A stretch of DNA of 64,000 bases. Origin: Paramyrothecium sp. XJ0827 (taxonomy: Eukaryota > Ascomycota > Sordariomycetes > Hypocreales > Stachybotryaceae). This document shows positions 10,514-20,623 of the stretch, one piece after another. The stretch covers positions 930,001-994,000 of the forward strand of contig JAJFPB010000004.1 in assembly GCA_020881915.1 (NCBI GenBank), given 5' to 3'. The first letter of the stretch is position 1; each line of letters begins with the position of its first letter. The notes under the pieces are model-generated. The model worked only from the letters and a program-made list of their open reading frames with translations. It searched no databases and had not been told where the DNA came from. The translations under genes were made by a program, and so were the position numbers.

Positions 10514-11770
10514 TTAGGTCAGGCGCTCGAGCCGCTCGACGTAGCTCTTGACCTTCGCAATCTGTTCTTCCTGCAGCTTCGCAACGCGGACCACGTATCC
10601 ATCGTGGGTCATCAATTGAAGCTGATTGACCGCTTGCAGGCGTTGCAGCTCCTCGGATATGCGGGAGAAGTAGGAAGCCCTCCTGCTCGCTTTGTCAACA
10701 GTCCCCTGTGGCTTTTGCTCGTTAGTTGCGCTCATACACGGCCACTTTCAGCCGCTCGAGTTCGCGGCCGAAAGGGGCTTCTGATTCAAGAAGATAAGAC
10801 TACTAACCTCAGAGCCCTCAATGCTCGGCTTGATGTTATTGGAGACAGCTTGCTCCTTGAGAGACGTGCTATGCGCAACGGACGACGGCGCGGAGGCGAG
10901 GCCCAGGGTCTGCGCAGAGAAGGCATGCTTGTTGACCTGGCCTGTCTGCGTGCTCTCACCGTCAGTAGCTGAGTTGCGCTGGGCCTCGACACGATCGGCG
11001 GAGGGCGTTGCTTGTTGCAGTGCCGCACCCGCCGGCTCAGCTGTGGTTGCATGCGAGAAGATTGGCACATTGGGGGTGGATGCGATTCCAGGCTCGGACT
11101 TTATGATGTTGGAATGCTCAGCTGAACCAAATGCGTTGCCAGATGAAGAAATTCCGGGCAAATCAGTCTCATTCTTCTGCGAAACTTCTGTTTTATTTAT
11201 AAGATCTTTCGCTGGTTCGGGTGAGATGCTGTCGTCTGCGGCCGGTGGAACTTCCTTTGTTTTGAGGCGCTTGTTCTTGCCGGCCTTCTCCTGAGACGCG
11301 CCTTTTCTGACCGCCTTGCTTCGTCCGCGGCGCTTCTTGGCAGGCTTCCCGGTGGAAGACTCGGAGGCGGACTCTGTCTCGTCTTCGAGATACTGAGGTT
11401 CCGGGCATTCCCACGAGCCGCAGTCGTGGCCCGGGAAAGCCTCCTTGATGCGCTTCCCAATCGCTGTGTTTTTGAGCAGATCCCACCCGCCAAACATAAT
11501 CTTGATGCAACAGGCGAGCGCCCATGAAGGATTGGATTTGAATGCCACGACAATCTTGTGATGATATCTGGTGGCCGGGGAGGTGCCCGTGAAGCGTGTC
11601 ATTTTAGGCACATTGGCCTTGAACATGCGAATTTCGCTGACGGGCCAGTCGGGAACATGCTTCTCAAAGACAACCCGCGCGAGGGTGTGCCAATCGCGCT
11701 CTTCGCCCTCTTGTCCTGCGAAATCGGGAAAACGTTGGATAAGTATTGCGTGCTCAGCGCGTGCGGCCAT
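10514..11770 (-). CDS. Uncharacterised basic, probably nuclear protein
   Basis: Two exons, complement(10514..10744, 10808..11770), give 397 residues. The 63-bp intron has a GTTAGT donor and a CTGAAAG acceptor; the branch site is poor, so this join is the weakest point, and read-through would instead end about 20 residues later at ~10748. Residues 1-135 are a compact segment opening AEHAILIQRFPDFAGQEG and containing Cys and Trp residues. A highly basic block with a likely bipartite nuclear signal (KKRRGRSK ... KNKRLK) follows, then ~170 Ser/Ala/Pro/Thr-rich disordered residues, then a C-terminal coiled coil (ISEELQRLQAVNQLQ ... SYVERLERL). The start at 11770 has an excellent CACCATGGCC context; an ATG 18 bp upstream is in frame but weaker. 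I do not recognise the family. Confidence 0.75.
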
Positions 11771-13573
11771 GGTGATTGTGATCTTCACGTGTGGTGGTGT
11801 GCAAGAAGGGGTGGATATTGCTTGTGAGACGAGAGGTAGGTGTTATTTGGTATGTGCCAGTAGCTGCTCAAATAATGGAGGTGTTAGCAATGTAGTTCGG
11901 AAGCACCAGGGAAGACTCGAGAGCTTACCGGCCGTACTTGTGTGTGAAAGAGGTTGGAGTGTGCTTGCAGGTGGCAGAGAGATTGTAAGTGATCAAATCT
12001 TGGGCCTCGACTCAGTGTGGAAGTGCGACTTTGCGATTAGAGTATTGAGAGGGCAAAGAAACAGACGAAAATGTAAGAAGACAGTGTTGAGATGTGTGAA
12101 AGATGTACTGATGGTTTGCCTAGTACGGCATATGTGAGTCGAAAGGAGGTATAGAAGAGAGTTGTATCCTGCATGAGTAACGGGATAGATTTAGGTATCT
12201 TGACTCTTGAGTCGTCTCGGTGGTCCGCATGCAGGTGCCAGAGGAGGCATGTCCTTGAGCATCTGCCACCAGTCGCCCAGCCTACCAGTGGGACTTTTTG
12301 GTCTATATCTCATACTAGTGTGCATTTATGCCACTATTCTTCGCTCAAACTTGGATGGAGATTACGGTTTCATTCAGGCACCACAAGTTTAGCAAGGCAG
12401 CGAGAATGCTCGCTTATACACGAGCATTCGCTTCTCAGCCCTTCTAGTCCAACCACCTACACGATTTCGGTACATTTCCACTGCTTTCATGCTCTGTTTT
12501 CACGCAGAACTGTTTCCTGTTGGCTTTCTCCTAGGGCCTTCGTTGACACGTCCAGCCTTGGCCTTAAACGTCCGTACGGTAGCCCACAGAACCAGGTCGG
12601 ATCAGCATATGACCATCTTTGAGGCCCTTGGCCAAGACACAGGGGCCAACACAAGCATGAAGACTGAAGTTTCTGCGCGTCCATCAATTCAGACATGACC
12701 TTAGATGTCCACCAATGTAGCTATCTGAATAGTTCCGAAAAACATGCAACCCACCCGTACAAGGTGCTTTTCCCACCAGAATCGCCAGTAGCGTCGGCAG
12801 CCACTTCGTATCTTGATCGCAGGCTGGCCGCAGACCAACGGGCAGTCGGGCTCCCGCGTAATAAAACGACACTCACCAAGTTGCCCTTCACGACACGAAC
12901 CATCCACGACCTGTCAATGAGTATCTCCCGTCGCTCCCTAGCGACGAGGCTGGCAAGCACAGCCATGTGCAGCTGCACCAGGGACTTGGTGTGGACATTC
13001 TGGACAAGGCTTTTGATGCTGTGCCGCCTTTCAATCTTTACTGATTGATCGACAACAACCAACCTGGAAGTATCTCCTCAATCTCAGGCAAATAAAGGGG
13101 TCTGATCATACGGGTGCCGACCAAAAGGTCTCGCCAACTATCCCAATGTGGCCGATCAGCACGTAAGTTGCAAACTACACTAGCGGATTCTTGATTTTCA
13201 GTGTATTCTATGAGCTACCGACTAAATTTTGTCCTCCTAGTTCGTAGACCAGTTCATGGTTGGCTTCATTCGCGACGTAAGTGCCCGGGCGGAAGTCACG
13301 CCCGCTTCTCACAACTCCATATCCAACACAACAACTACCCCGTGACCTTGGCGAATGCTGGACTTCAATTCCTGAATGAGAAACTTGGTTCATTGCAAGT
13401 AAGAGTATGGATCAAATGTGCGGCTCTGGGCCACTTAAAAACGCAATACAGGGCAGCAACTCCAGTCCGCCTAGACCGTATGAGCTTGCCGTCAACACTC
13501 TACTACATCCATCCTCGACAACCGATTTGACTCACCAGGTCAAATCTTTCCAGCAGTATTCTCCAGCAATCAT
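11771..13573. other. Spacer, no gene recognised
   Basis: 1.8 kb containing the promoter/5' leader of the basic protein gene and the 3' flank of the beta-lactamase-like gene. Overlapping frames of 60-188 codons occur on both strands with no family resemblance. Confidence 0.5.
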
Positions 13574-15393
13574 CTATGCAGAGTATTTCTTCAACGTAGC
13601 TCGGAGACCCGGGTTATGGACCCCCTTGACCGTGCCATCCCGCACGTCAAAGTCAAACTCATCAACAGGTCTTCCCGCGTACCGAAGCATATCAACGAAT
13701 AGCCAGTTACTGCACGCATTACTCGGCAGTGAAGCATCAAATCCGTCAGGCCTGGTTTGTTCGAGCGCCATCCGCCATTTGCCGTCCTCGACGGGGTACA
13801 GCCTCGCATCCAGCTTGTCTGCCTCGATCCCTCGTACCGCAGCAAGTGCGTCCAGGATCGGCCTACCATTGTTCGTCCATTCCTCAATCTTGAGACCCGG
13901 TCCGTCGTCTAAACGAAGCTCGAGCGTTGCCTGTGTTTTGTTTGCCAAGTCGCCACCTAAGCCGAGATATCGACCCTCAAAGATCTTGGCCTGCGTCCTC
14001 GCCAAGGAATCCAACGCCGGCACGAGTCTTGCCGTGACAAGGTCCGTTAACTGCATTACCGTGTTGTACGTGCCGTCTCCGCTCGCAATAATCGTTCCGC
14101 CGACGTTGTAGTCGGGTAATAGGAACATCATCGTAGAGTAGCCGGGCATGTCTCCCAGTTTTGAGTACATGTCGATTGGTCGACCATCAGGAGTCAGCCC
14201 CGAGAGATGAATGATTTCCCACGGCATGCCTAGGGACATAGATAAGGCTCCTGCAAATGACGCCGGCTTGAGCCATGATCGAGTCTGCGCAGGATTGAGG
14301 AGTTTGTTGTGGAAAATGGACCGTATAAAGGCCGAAAGGTCACTAGCAGTGGAGTACAGTCCAGCACTCCTACATTGAGAAGTGAGCGGCTATACAATGC
14401 AACATGCAGGACTGGGTGACTTGACATACGATTTGAGGTTGCCGACATCATAGTCGATGATGGAACTCGCAGCACCAACCGGAATGATTGCCCGCGATAG
14501 CTCCGGGCTTGCCAACCCAGTGGACGATAGTCCCAAAGGCTCTGTTATTTGCTCCTTCAAGAGCTGTTCCAAGGGTTTACCTGCAATGCTTTCCAACGCC
14601 CATCCAAGCAGTACCAACGCCTGGTTAGAATACGCTACCTTATCACCAGGAAGCGAAACCAAGCCGTCCGAGAAGAGCTTATCGAAGAATTCTAGCACCG
14701 TCAACATTCATCTCGCACGCCCAAGGGGAAACAGCATACCAGCTCTAGTGCAAAGAGTGCCCCCGAGCACGTCGCAGATCGGCACATCCCCGGGGGCTGG
14801 TAGAGGGAAGCCACCCTTTTGAAGGACATCTCCATTCGAACTAAACAGATCGACGATGGCACCTTGCTTGCGTCAGCTCACTGGAGGGCATTCTAACATG
14901 GTGTGAACAAACCATCTCGCGGCAGGCCCGAGAGTTGACTCGCAAGCATCCGCAGTGTGATGCCTCCATACGTCTCCAGGCCCTGGAGCTCAGGCACGTA
15001 CCTCGAAACCGGAGTGTCGAGCTTCTCGTGGGCGTCCAGCAGCAGGAGCAAAACACTGAACACTTTCGTGATGCTCGCAACGCGGTACACCGTGTTCGAG
15101 TCAACGCGCCCGACGCCCCGGGGGTCGCGAAGAGCTGCGGTGTGGTGATACTCGAAGAAGCTGTGCTCCGAGGAGGTGAGCTCCACGGAGAACGAGGTCG
15201 TCGACACGTTCCAAGGGGCGCTGCCGCTCTGCATCAAGGCATCCAAGTGCTGTGTAAGGTTTAGGGGATTGAAGCTGGGTGCTACGTGCGGCGGCGGCAG
15301 CACCGGCCCAGTCGGGGGACAATGACCACCACCTACACCGTCCGCGGCGACCGCCAAAGCGCTGAGAGATGGGACAAACGCTGTGAATCTCAT
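13574..15393 (-). CDS. Secreted serine beta-lactamase-like hydrolase
   Basis: Four exons, complement(13574..14369, 14430..14691, 14740..14862, 14913..15393), with introns of 60, 48 and 50 bp, encode 553 residues. A signal peptide of about 18 residues (MRFTAFVPSLSALAVAADG) indicates secretion. The class C beta-lactamase/DD-peptidase fold is shown by Ser107-Ile-Thr-Lys110 (SxxK), Tyr222-Ser-Asn224 (YxN), the PLGLSSTGL region and a KLG in the place of the KTG box. A ~180-residue C-terminal domain follows, as in other fungal LACTB/AmpC-like proteins. Such enzymes hydrolyse esters, amides or lactams; antibiotic hydrolysis is not implied. It is not obviously linked to the isocyanide locus 4 kb away, although a hydrolase could act on a secreted product. 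Confidence 0.93.
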
Positions 15394-16263
15394 TGTATCA
15401 CGGTGTTCGATGCTGCTACATATTGGCGGTCTATCGGCAAGCTGCCTCCTAATTTATACTCGGAACGAGCCTTTCAGTTCGCACTCGTCCCTCGTATGAA
15501 GTCGCATGGGATCATTTGCTCCACAAGGCCCCCCGTCACTCCACGGCTATCGGCGGTGCATCAACATGCCGGTCTTGTATGGGCTGCTTGGGTTGTGTGG
15601 TAGCCTCCATTCTTATCCTTGTGACATTGAACAAACCGCATATAGTTCAATGGTCAGGATTCCCTTTCCTGGGTTCTCCAACGGCCCGGGAATACTGGAG
15701 TAATCAGTGTCCTCAAGTTTTGCCCGTCATCTCTGCTACTCAAAGCAGTCATCTTACTGTAGGTAGCAATTCTACCAGGCAAGGCATGTCCTCAGAACCT
15801 CGCCAGGCTGGGTGCGTCAACAGCTTACGAAGAAAAAGTCCCGGAGCTCAAGATCCTTCACGTCAAGCAGACAAACAACGAAAGTCGACCGCCATCAAAG
15901 AACGAGTGGAACTCGGCGTAACTTGGGCCCTTTCCATCTATATATCCCTCTGTTCCTCCCCTGTCTAGCGCTGTTCCCATCGGCTTACACTGGGGCCATA
16001 ACGTTATCGTCCTTGCAGTCGAGCAGGCATTGCAATTGCGTGCATAGGCGAGTACCAGGATGCGTGCTCTTTTTGAAGGTCAATAGGGCTTTCCTGTATC
16101 CAAAATGGGTGAAGGGCAGATGTGGCTACGATCGACGTGGGTCACTCGGGGTGATTGCTGCCCGCATGGCGGACATTGCTCGGAGAGTATGACGAGCGCA
16201 GGGCTGGCATTCAGAACTACCCCAGGTTCGTTGTATCACTAATACGAGCTTGCGGTCAACATC
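15394..16263. other. Spacer, promoter side of the beta-lactamase-like gene
   Basis: 870 bp. The segment near 15640-15700 contains a tRNA A-box-like string but no B box or acceptor pairing. No gene is supported. Confidence 0.5.
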
Positions 16264-17133
16264 TTATTCTCTCCATCGGATTGCCCAGTCGCCCTTTGCA
16301 AAGCTCGGTTCCACCACCTTCCCCGCCATGACGGCCTCGCACAGCCGTCTCTCGCCGTTCGCATCGTCCCCGACCGGGAACCCAAAGACGACGCCCCTCC
16401 TGGCCGCGCACCGCGTCATCTCCCTCTCCTTGGCCCTCCGCTGGCCCTCCCTGCGCTTCTCGAGCATCTCCTCCGTCTCCTCCGCCCTCTCTGCGCGGCC
16501 CTTCTCACCCCCGACGCTGCCGTTCACCTCGGACACGGACTGCGGCGGGCGGATGCGCGTCCCGCTCCGGACGGACATGCTGGCGAGATGATGACCGTCT
16601 ATATGGTTCTGCGTGCTCGGATCGCTCACCAGGTCGATGTCGTCGACGGATTCTATCATTTCTGGGGGGTAGGTTGGTAAGACGACGGCCTCATCAAGCT
16701 CTCGTTCTTCCGATCCTGCGGTTGGCTCCACTGGCACCTCATTAGATCCGAAGACATGTTCCTCGACGGTGCTGCAAGAGACCAAAACTCGCTTGTCTCC
16801 TTTCACATGGCTGCCTTTGCTCTGCTTCCCCGCTTTCTTCCCTTTGCCGTGGCCCTGGCTCGAGGCTGTTGGCTTTTCCGCGCCCTCCGTCAAGAAGTGA
16901 ACAAAGGCGCGCTCCAGCTCTCGGTCCAGCTTGCCGGGCTTCTGCGTGCGGCACCGGCTGGAGCAGTACTTGGCGGGCGTGCTGGTGTTGGTGGTGGCCG
17001 CCGTGCGCCGGCTGCTGATGACCCGGCCGCAGGAATGGCAGTAGGGCGTCGACTCGCCGCCGGGCAGGAGGTAGAAGGGCGCCGGCGTAGCTTGCGACTT
17101 GGAGGGGCGGCTCCAACTGTCCATCCAGCTCAT
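16264..17133 (-). CDS. Uncharacterised fungal protein with CxxC...CxxxC putative zinc site
   Basis: A single-exon minus-strand gene of 289 residues from the ATG at 17133. Near the N-terminus, Cys32-x2-Cys35 (YCHSCGRVISSR) and Cys57-x3-Cys61 (YCSSRCRTQKPG) can form a zinc site. This is followed by Lys/Gly-rich and acidic disordered segments, a charged helix (ETEEMLEKRREGQRRAKER) and a C-terminal segment ending FAKGDWAIRWRE. The conserved-looking ends around a disordered middle are seen in fungus-specific proteins of unknown function. An in-frame ATG at 17241 would add 36 residues rich in Arg and Ser and nearly free of acidic residues, resembling a mitochondrial presequence; I prefer 17133 because the MSWMDSWSRP segment looks like a natural start, but cannot exclude the longer form. 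Confidence 0.82.
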   Translation of the reverse strand: MSWMDSWSRPSKSQATPAPFYLLPGGESTPYCHSCGRVISSRRTAATTNTSTPAKYCSSRCRTQKPGKLDRELERAFVHFLTEGAEKPTASSQGHGKGKKAGKQSKGSHVKGDKRVLVSCSTVEEHVFGSNEVPVEPTAGSEERELDEAVVLPTYPPEMIESVDDIDLVSDPSTQNHIDGHHLASMSVRSGTRIRPPQSVSEVNGSVGGEKGRAERAEETEEMLEKRREGQRRAKEREMTRCAARRGVVFGFPVGDDANGERRLCEAVMAGKVVEPSFAKGDWAIRWRE

Positions 17134-18968
17134 CTTGGGTGACCGTTCGGTTGCTCGACGATGGAGTACAGCTTGCGATGAGAATAGGCGCACTGGTGAA
17201 TGCTTTGGCACGATAAGTAGAGCTGATTGTACTATTCTCATGCCAGGAACTTGGGTCTACAGCCTGTTCTGTTTCTTTTTTTATTATGTACGAAGGTAAG
17301 GAAGTAAGACGGTCGATCGCTGGAGGCGAATCTCAAGCAGCATGGTATGATATCATCATTCTACCTACACGAGCTTCCAATTGGGAGCTGTGATTGGTGG
17401 TTATGGAGGATTACTTCCGGCTGCCTTTCCCTCCAACAAGGCATTAATTGACACGAACCAAGATGAACACGATAGAATGATGAAGCAATTTATCATAGCG
17501 ACCATGCATGCAAGATGCATCTGTTTGTATGTTGAGCTGGTTCTAGGGTGCTGTTCTGTCAGCCAGTGTCGAGCCACAACACCGCCACAGCCGGTGTATC
17601 GCCTGGTCGTGGCTCGCCAGCAAAACCCTTTTGATACGACGCTCGGCCAATTAGTAGGCGAAGGGAGGGTGAATCGGCCTACAATCGGCGCCAACGAAGG
17701 TGCATGTGTCACAACCGTCACGCATTGTGTTGGAAGCCCAGCAGCCCGCGTGGGGAGACACCGAAGACCGGTAAATTTAATTGCCGCAAGAAGCCGAAGC
17801 AGAGCGAAGCAGCCGAGATCAACGGGCTTGGCTTGTTGAGTTGGAAATTTGTCGGAGAAGCTCCCTTATCAGCGGGCGTTACGTCACTACCGAGGCACCC
17901 AATCAGCGCGCCGGCCAAGCGGGAGAAAAGGGCACGCACGGGTCCCCTTTTAGCTTATTTAGCGGGCCGAGAACGGACCTGCGCAGTGGTTGTGCAACAG
18001 CTTGTGCTGTGCTGCCGTTAGCGAGGGGACTGGGGACTGGGGACTGGAACTGGAGACTGAGAGTTCCCACCAGAGCTCTCTCTGCCGAAACGAACCGCCA
18101 GGGTGGGAGCTCCAGCTTCAGCAGCTCCAACTGCCGGGTGAAACAGCTCTCTATCGATACCGATTCCTTGCCTTGCCTTGCCTTGCCTTGCCTTACCGTG
18201 CGTGCCTGACGTTGTATCCGAAGCAGAAACGAAACAAGCCGGGGGAAAAAACAGTCCCCAACCTTTTTTTTTTCTGTAATCTCCCCATCTGCAAACCCAG
18301 CATTCCCTTTGGTTCGACACTCGAAGCTCATCAACCACAAGAAACAACTCTGTAGCAATTTACTCGCTACTCGGCTACAACCTCACTCGCTCATTCACCC
18401 TCCGGTCCCTTATTCTGTACCTTGCCCGACCTGAACCTCACCGAACGCGAGGACCTACCTCCATACCTCCTCACCCACCGCCCTTCTCCACCCACCCTGT
18501 CTCTCGAGTTGCCGGATCTCCGCCGTGCGTCGCAGGTTGTCAGCCCTTGCCTTTCCCATTCCCCTTCGCTCGTCGCTTTGCTCCTCCTATCGCCCCACCC
18601 TCCGTCGGTGTCACTGCGCGGGAACGGCGCAGCGTAGCGTATCACGTCGCATCGTTTGCACATCAGATCGAAATCGAGAGGGAAAAAATCGCTAGCTTGC
18701 GCCCCCCGTGTTTGCTGCTGTAACTCAACTGCAACCAGCCCTGTCGAACCCCGAAACCCCCCACCACTGCCCACTGCTGCTGCACTGCACTGCTCGCGCA
18801 CGTACGCTCACACACGCACACACACCCAAGACTCCCTCCCTACCTCCCACACACACCTTTCAGCTCCAAGCCCTCCACTTCCGTTGGGAGCTGCATCTCC
18901 GCTCTCGCTCCTCCATTCCCCTCGGCTTCTTCTTCTTCTCCTCTTCTTTTCCTTCTCCTCCCCCCCCA
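17134..18968. other. Divergent promoter region with pyrimidine-rich 5' leader
   Basis: 1.8 kb between two divergent genes. The part from ~18350 to 18968 is strongly C/T-rich on the plus strand (many CTCC and CTTC runs), as in leaders and promoters of strongly expressed fungal genes, and probably belongs to the carbonic anhydrase transcript. No coding region is supported. Confidence 0.55.
18166..18195. repeat. CCTTG pentanucleotide microsatellite
   Basis: Five perfect CCTTG units (18166-18190) followed by CCTTA, in the divergent promoter region upstream of the carbonic anhydrase gene. The minus-strand unit is CAAGG. Confidence 0.95.
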
Positions 18969-19826
18969 ATGTCAATCCCACATTCTCGCCTCCCTGGTGT
19001 CTTGCGACCCGTAGCCCGATCAATTGCTTCTTCCTCTTCTCCCTCCGCATCGTCTCTGCTCCTCCGTCGACAGCCTCTTCTTGCATCATCTGCTTCACCT
19101 AGCTTCTTCTCCACCTCGGCATCCCTACCCAAGTCCAAGGACCCCAACCACTGGCGCACCATGGCCGAACAGGACGTCTCCAAGTACCTCAAGCAGTCGC
19201 ATGACCGGCTCTTCGAGAACAACCGCGCCTGGGCCGCCGACAAGCAGAAGAAGGACCCGGCCTTCTTCGCCGCGCTCGCCGAGGGCCAGAACCCCGAGTA
19301 CCTCTGGATCGGCTGCTCCGACTCGCGCATCCCCGCCGAGCAGATCACCGGCCTCGAGCCCGGCGAGGCCTTCATCCACCGCAACATCGCCAACCTCGTC
19401 TGCAACACCGACCTCAACGTCATGAGCGTCATCAACTACGCCGTCCGCCACCTCGGCGTCAAGCACATCGTCGTCTGCGGCCACTACGGCTGCGGCGGCG
19501 TCAAGGCCGCCATGACCCCCAAGGACCTCGGCCTGCTCAACCCCTGGCTGCGCAACATCCGCGACGTCTACCGCCTGCACGAGAAGGAGCTCGACGCCAT
19601 CCCCGACGAGGCCGCCCGCTACGACCGCCTCGTCGAGCTCAACGTCTTCGAGCAGTGCCGCAACGTCATCAAGACCGCCGCCATCCAGCAGTCCTTCGCC
19701 AAGAACCAGTATCCCATCGTCCACGGCTGGGTCTTCAACTTCCACGACGGCCTTCTCAAGGACCTGAAGGTCGACTTCGAGGCCGAGCTGAAGAACGTCC
19801 AGAAGCTCTACAACCTCGTGGAGTAG
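18969..19826 (+). CDS. Beta-class carbonic anhydrase, probably mitochondrial (possible cytosolic second start)
   Basis: A single-exon gene of 285 residues. Zinc ligands Cys116, His172 and Cys175 (IGCSDSR; CGHYGCGG) and the Asp118-Arg120 dyad are present, so it should interconvert CO2 and bicarbonate, supplying biosynthetic carboxylations and CO2 sensing. The first 64 residues are Ser/Arg-rich with almost no acidic residues (MSIPHSRLPGVLRPVARS...), a typical mitochondrial presequence. The ATG at 19161 (residue 65) sits in a very strong GCACCATGGCC context exactly where the conserved domain begins, so leaky scanning could make a cytosolic form. The frame is open further upstream to 18708, but that part is low-complexity leader. 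Codon use is extremely C-ending, suggesting high expression. It resembles the mitochondrial CAS2-type enzymes of Sordariomycetes. Confidence 0.95.
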   Translation: MSIPHSRLPGVLRPVARSIASSSSPSASSLLLRRQPLLASSASPSFFSTSASLPKSKDPNHWRTMAEQDVSKYLKQSHDRLFENNRAWAADKQKKDPAFFAALAEGQNPEYLWIGCSDSRIPAEQITGLEPGEAFIHRNIANLVCNTDLNVMSVINYAVRHLGVKHIVVCGHYGCGGVKAAMTPKDLGLLNPWLRNIRDVYRLHEKELDAIPDEAARYDRLVELNVFEQCRNVIKTAAIQQSFAKNQYPIVHGWVFNFHDGLLKDLKVDFEAELKNVQKLYNLVE

Positions 19827-20623
19827 ATTACAACCCCTGGAGCTTTTTTTTTTTTACAAAACCGGAGTTTTAGAAGAAAAAAGGAGAGAGCGAGGAGCAG
19901 CAATGGCTTTTTGGGGCGGGTGTTTGGTTCATTCATGGTTCGGTGCGAGGCAAAGAGATGGGCGGCCGGGCGGGCGGTTTACGGGATACGGAACGGGGTG
20001 CAGGCGCAGAGTGTCATTTCGGCGGGGTGAGCTAGATTGACCTGGACAGAAAATCTGCCATACATATGAGTAGTCGTCCTACAATACGAGTTAATTATTA
20101 CCACATACCAAGCTGCTGTTCACGATTGCGTCGACTCCGTAAACACCGGGCGGCGTGGCGTCTTGTTTGGCCCAGAGTGGAAAGTCTCGCAAACAGAGTG
20201 TGTTGCCGTCTAAATCCGGCGAAAAACCATCACCACGCAATGGGACCAGGCTTGATACATATTTGATCTTTTATTCAACTTTTCCTATATTGGCTCAACT
20301 CATTTCCCCCCTAGCCTCGTCCTCGTTATTAACGTGTAAAGGAGATCGTATTTCCGAAATCAGGTTAACATGCTTGGTATGCTTCATCCTAGGTGCCTGT
20401 CCAGGCCGACCCCCATTCTATGGTAGTATCTCCTCTTGAAACATTAGGAAAATATTCTTTTGAACAACAAATGTGCTGAACTCATCCCATCTTTCCTCAT
20501 CAGCAATGCATCGAAAAAACGCACTATTGGTATCTTTCTCTCCAGTCACAGGCTCTTCTCTCCAATCTCTCCTGACACAACTTAAAAGGAAAAAAAAAGG
20601 GATGTGGGGTATAAAGAAACAGC
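19827..20623. other. Convergent 3' flanks
   Basis: About 800 bp between the carbonic anhydrase and Na+ ATPase 3' ends, containing their untranslated tails. No gene seen. Confidence 0.6.

Noticed and set aside
15635..15700. tRNA-like segment (TAGTTCAATGGTCAGGAT resembling an A box)
   Set aside because: No B box, no acceptor-stem pairing and no proper anticodon arm; probably chance.
19125..19745. 206-codon antisense frame over the carbonic anhydrase
   Set aside because: It is the shadow of a very GC-biased gene; product is Val/Asp/Gly-rich with no resemblance to proteins.
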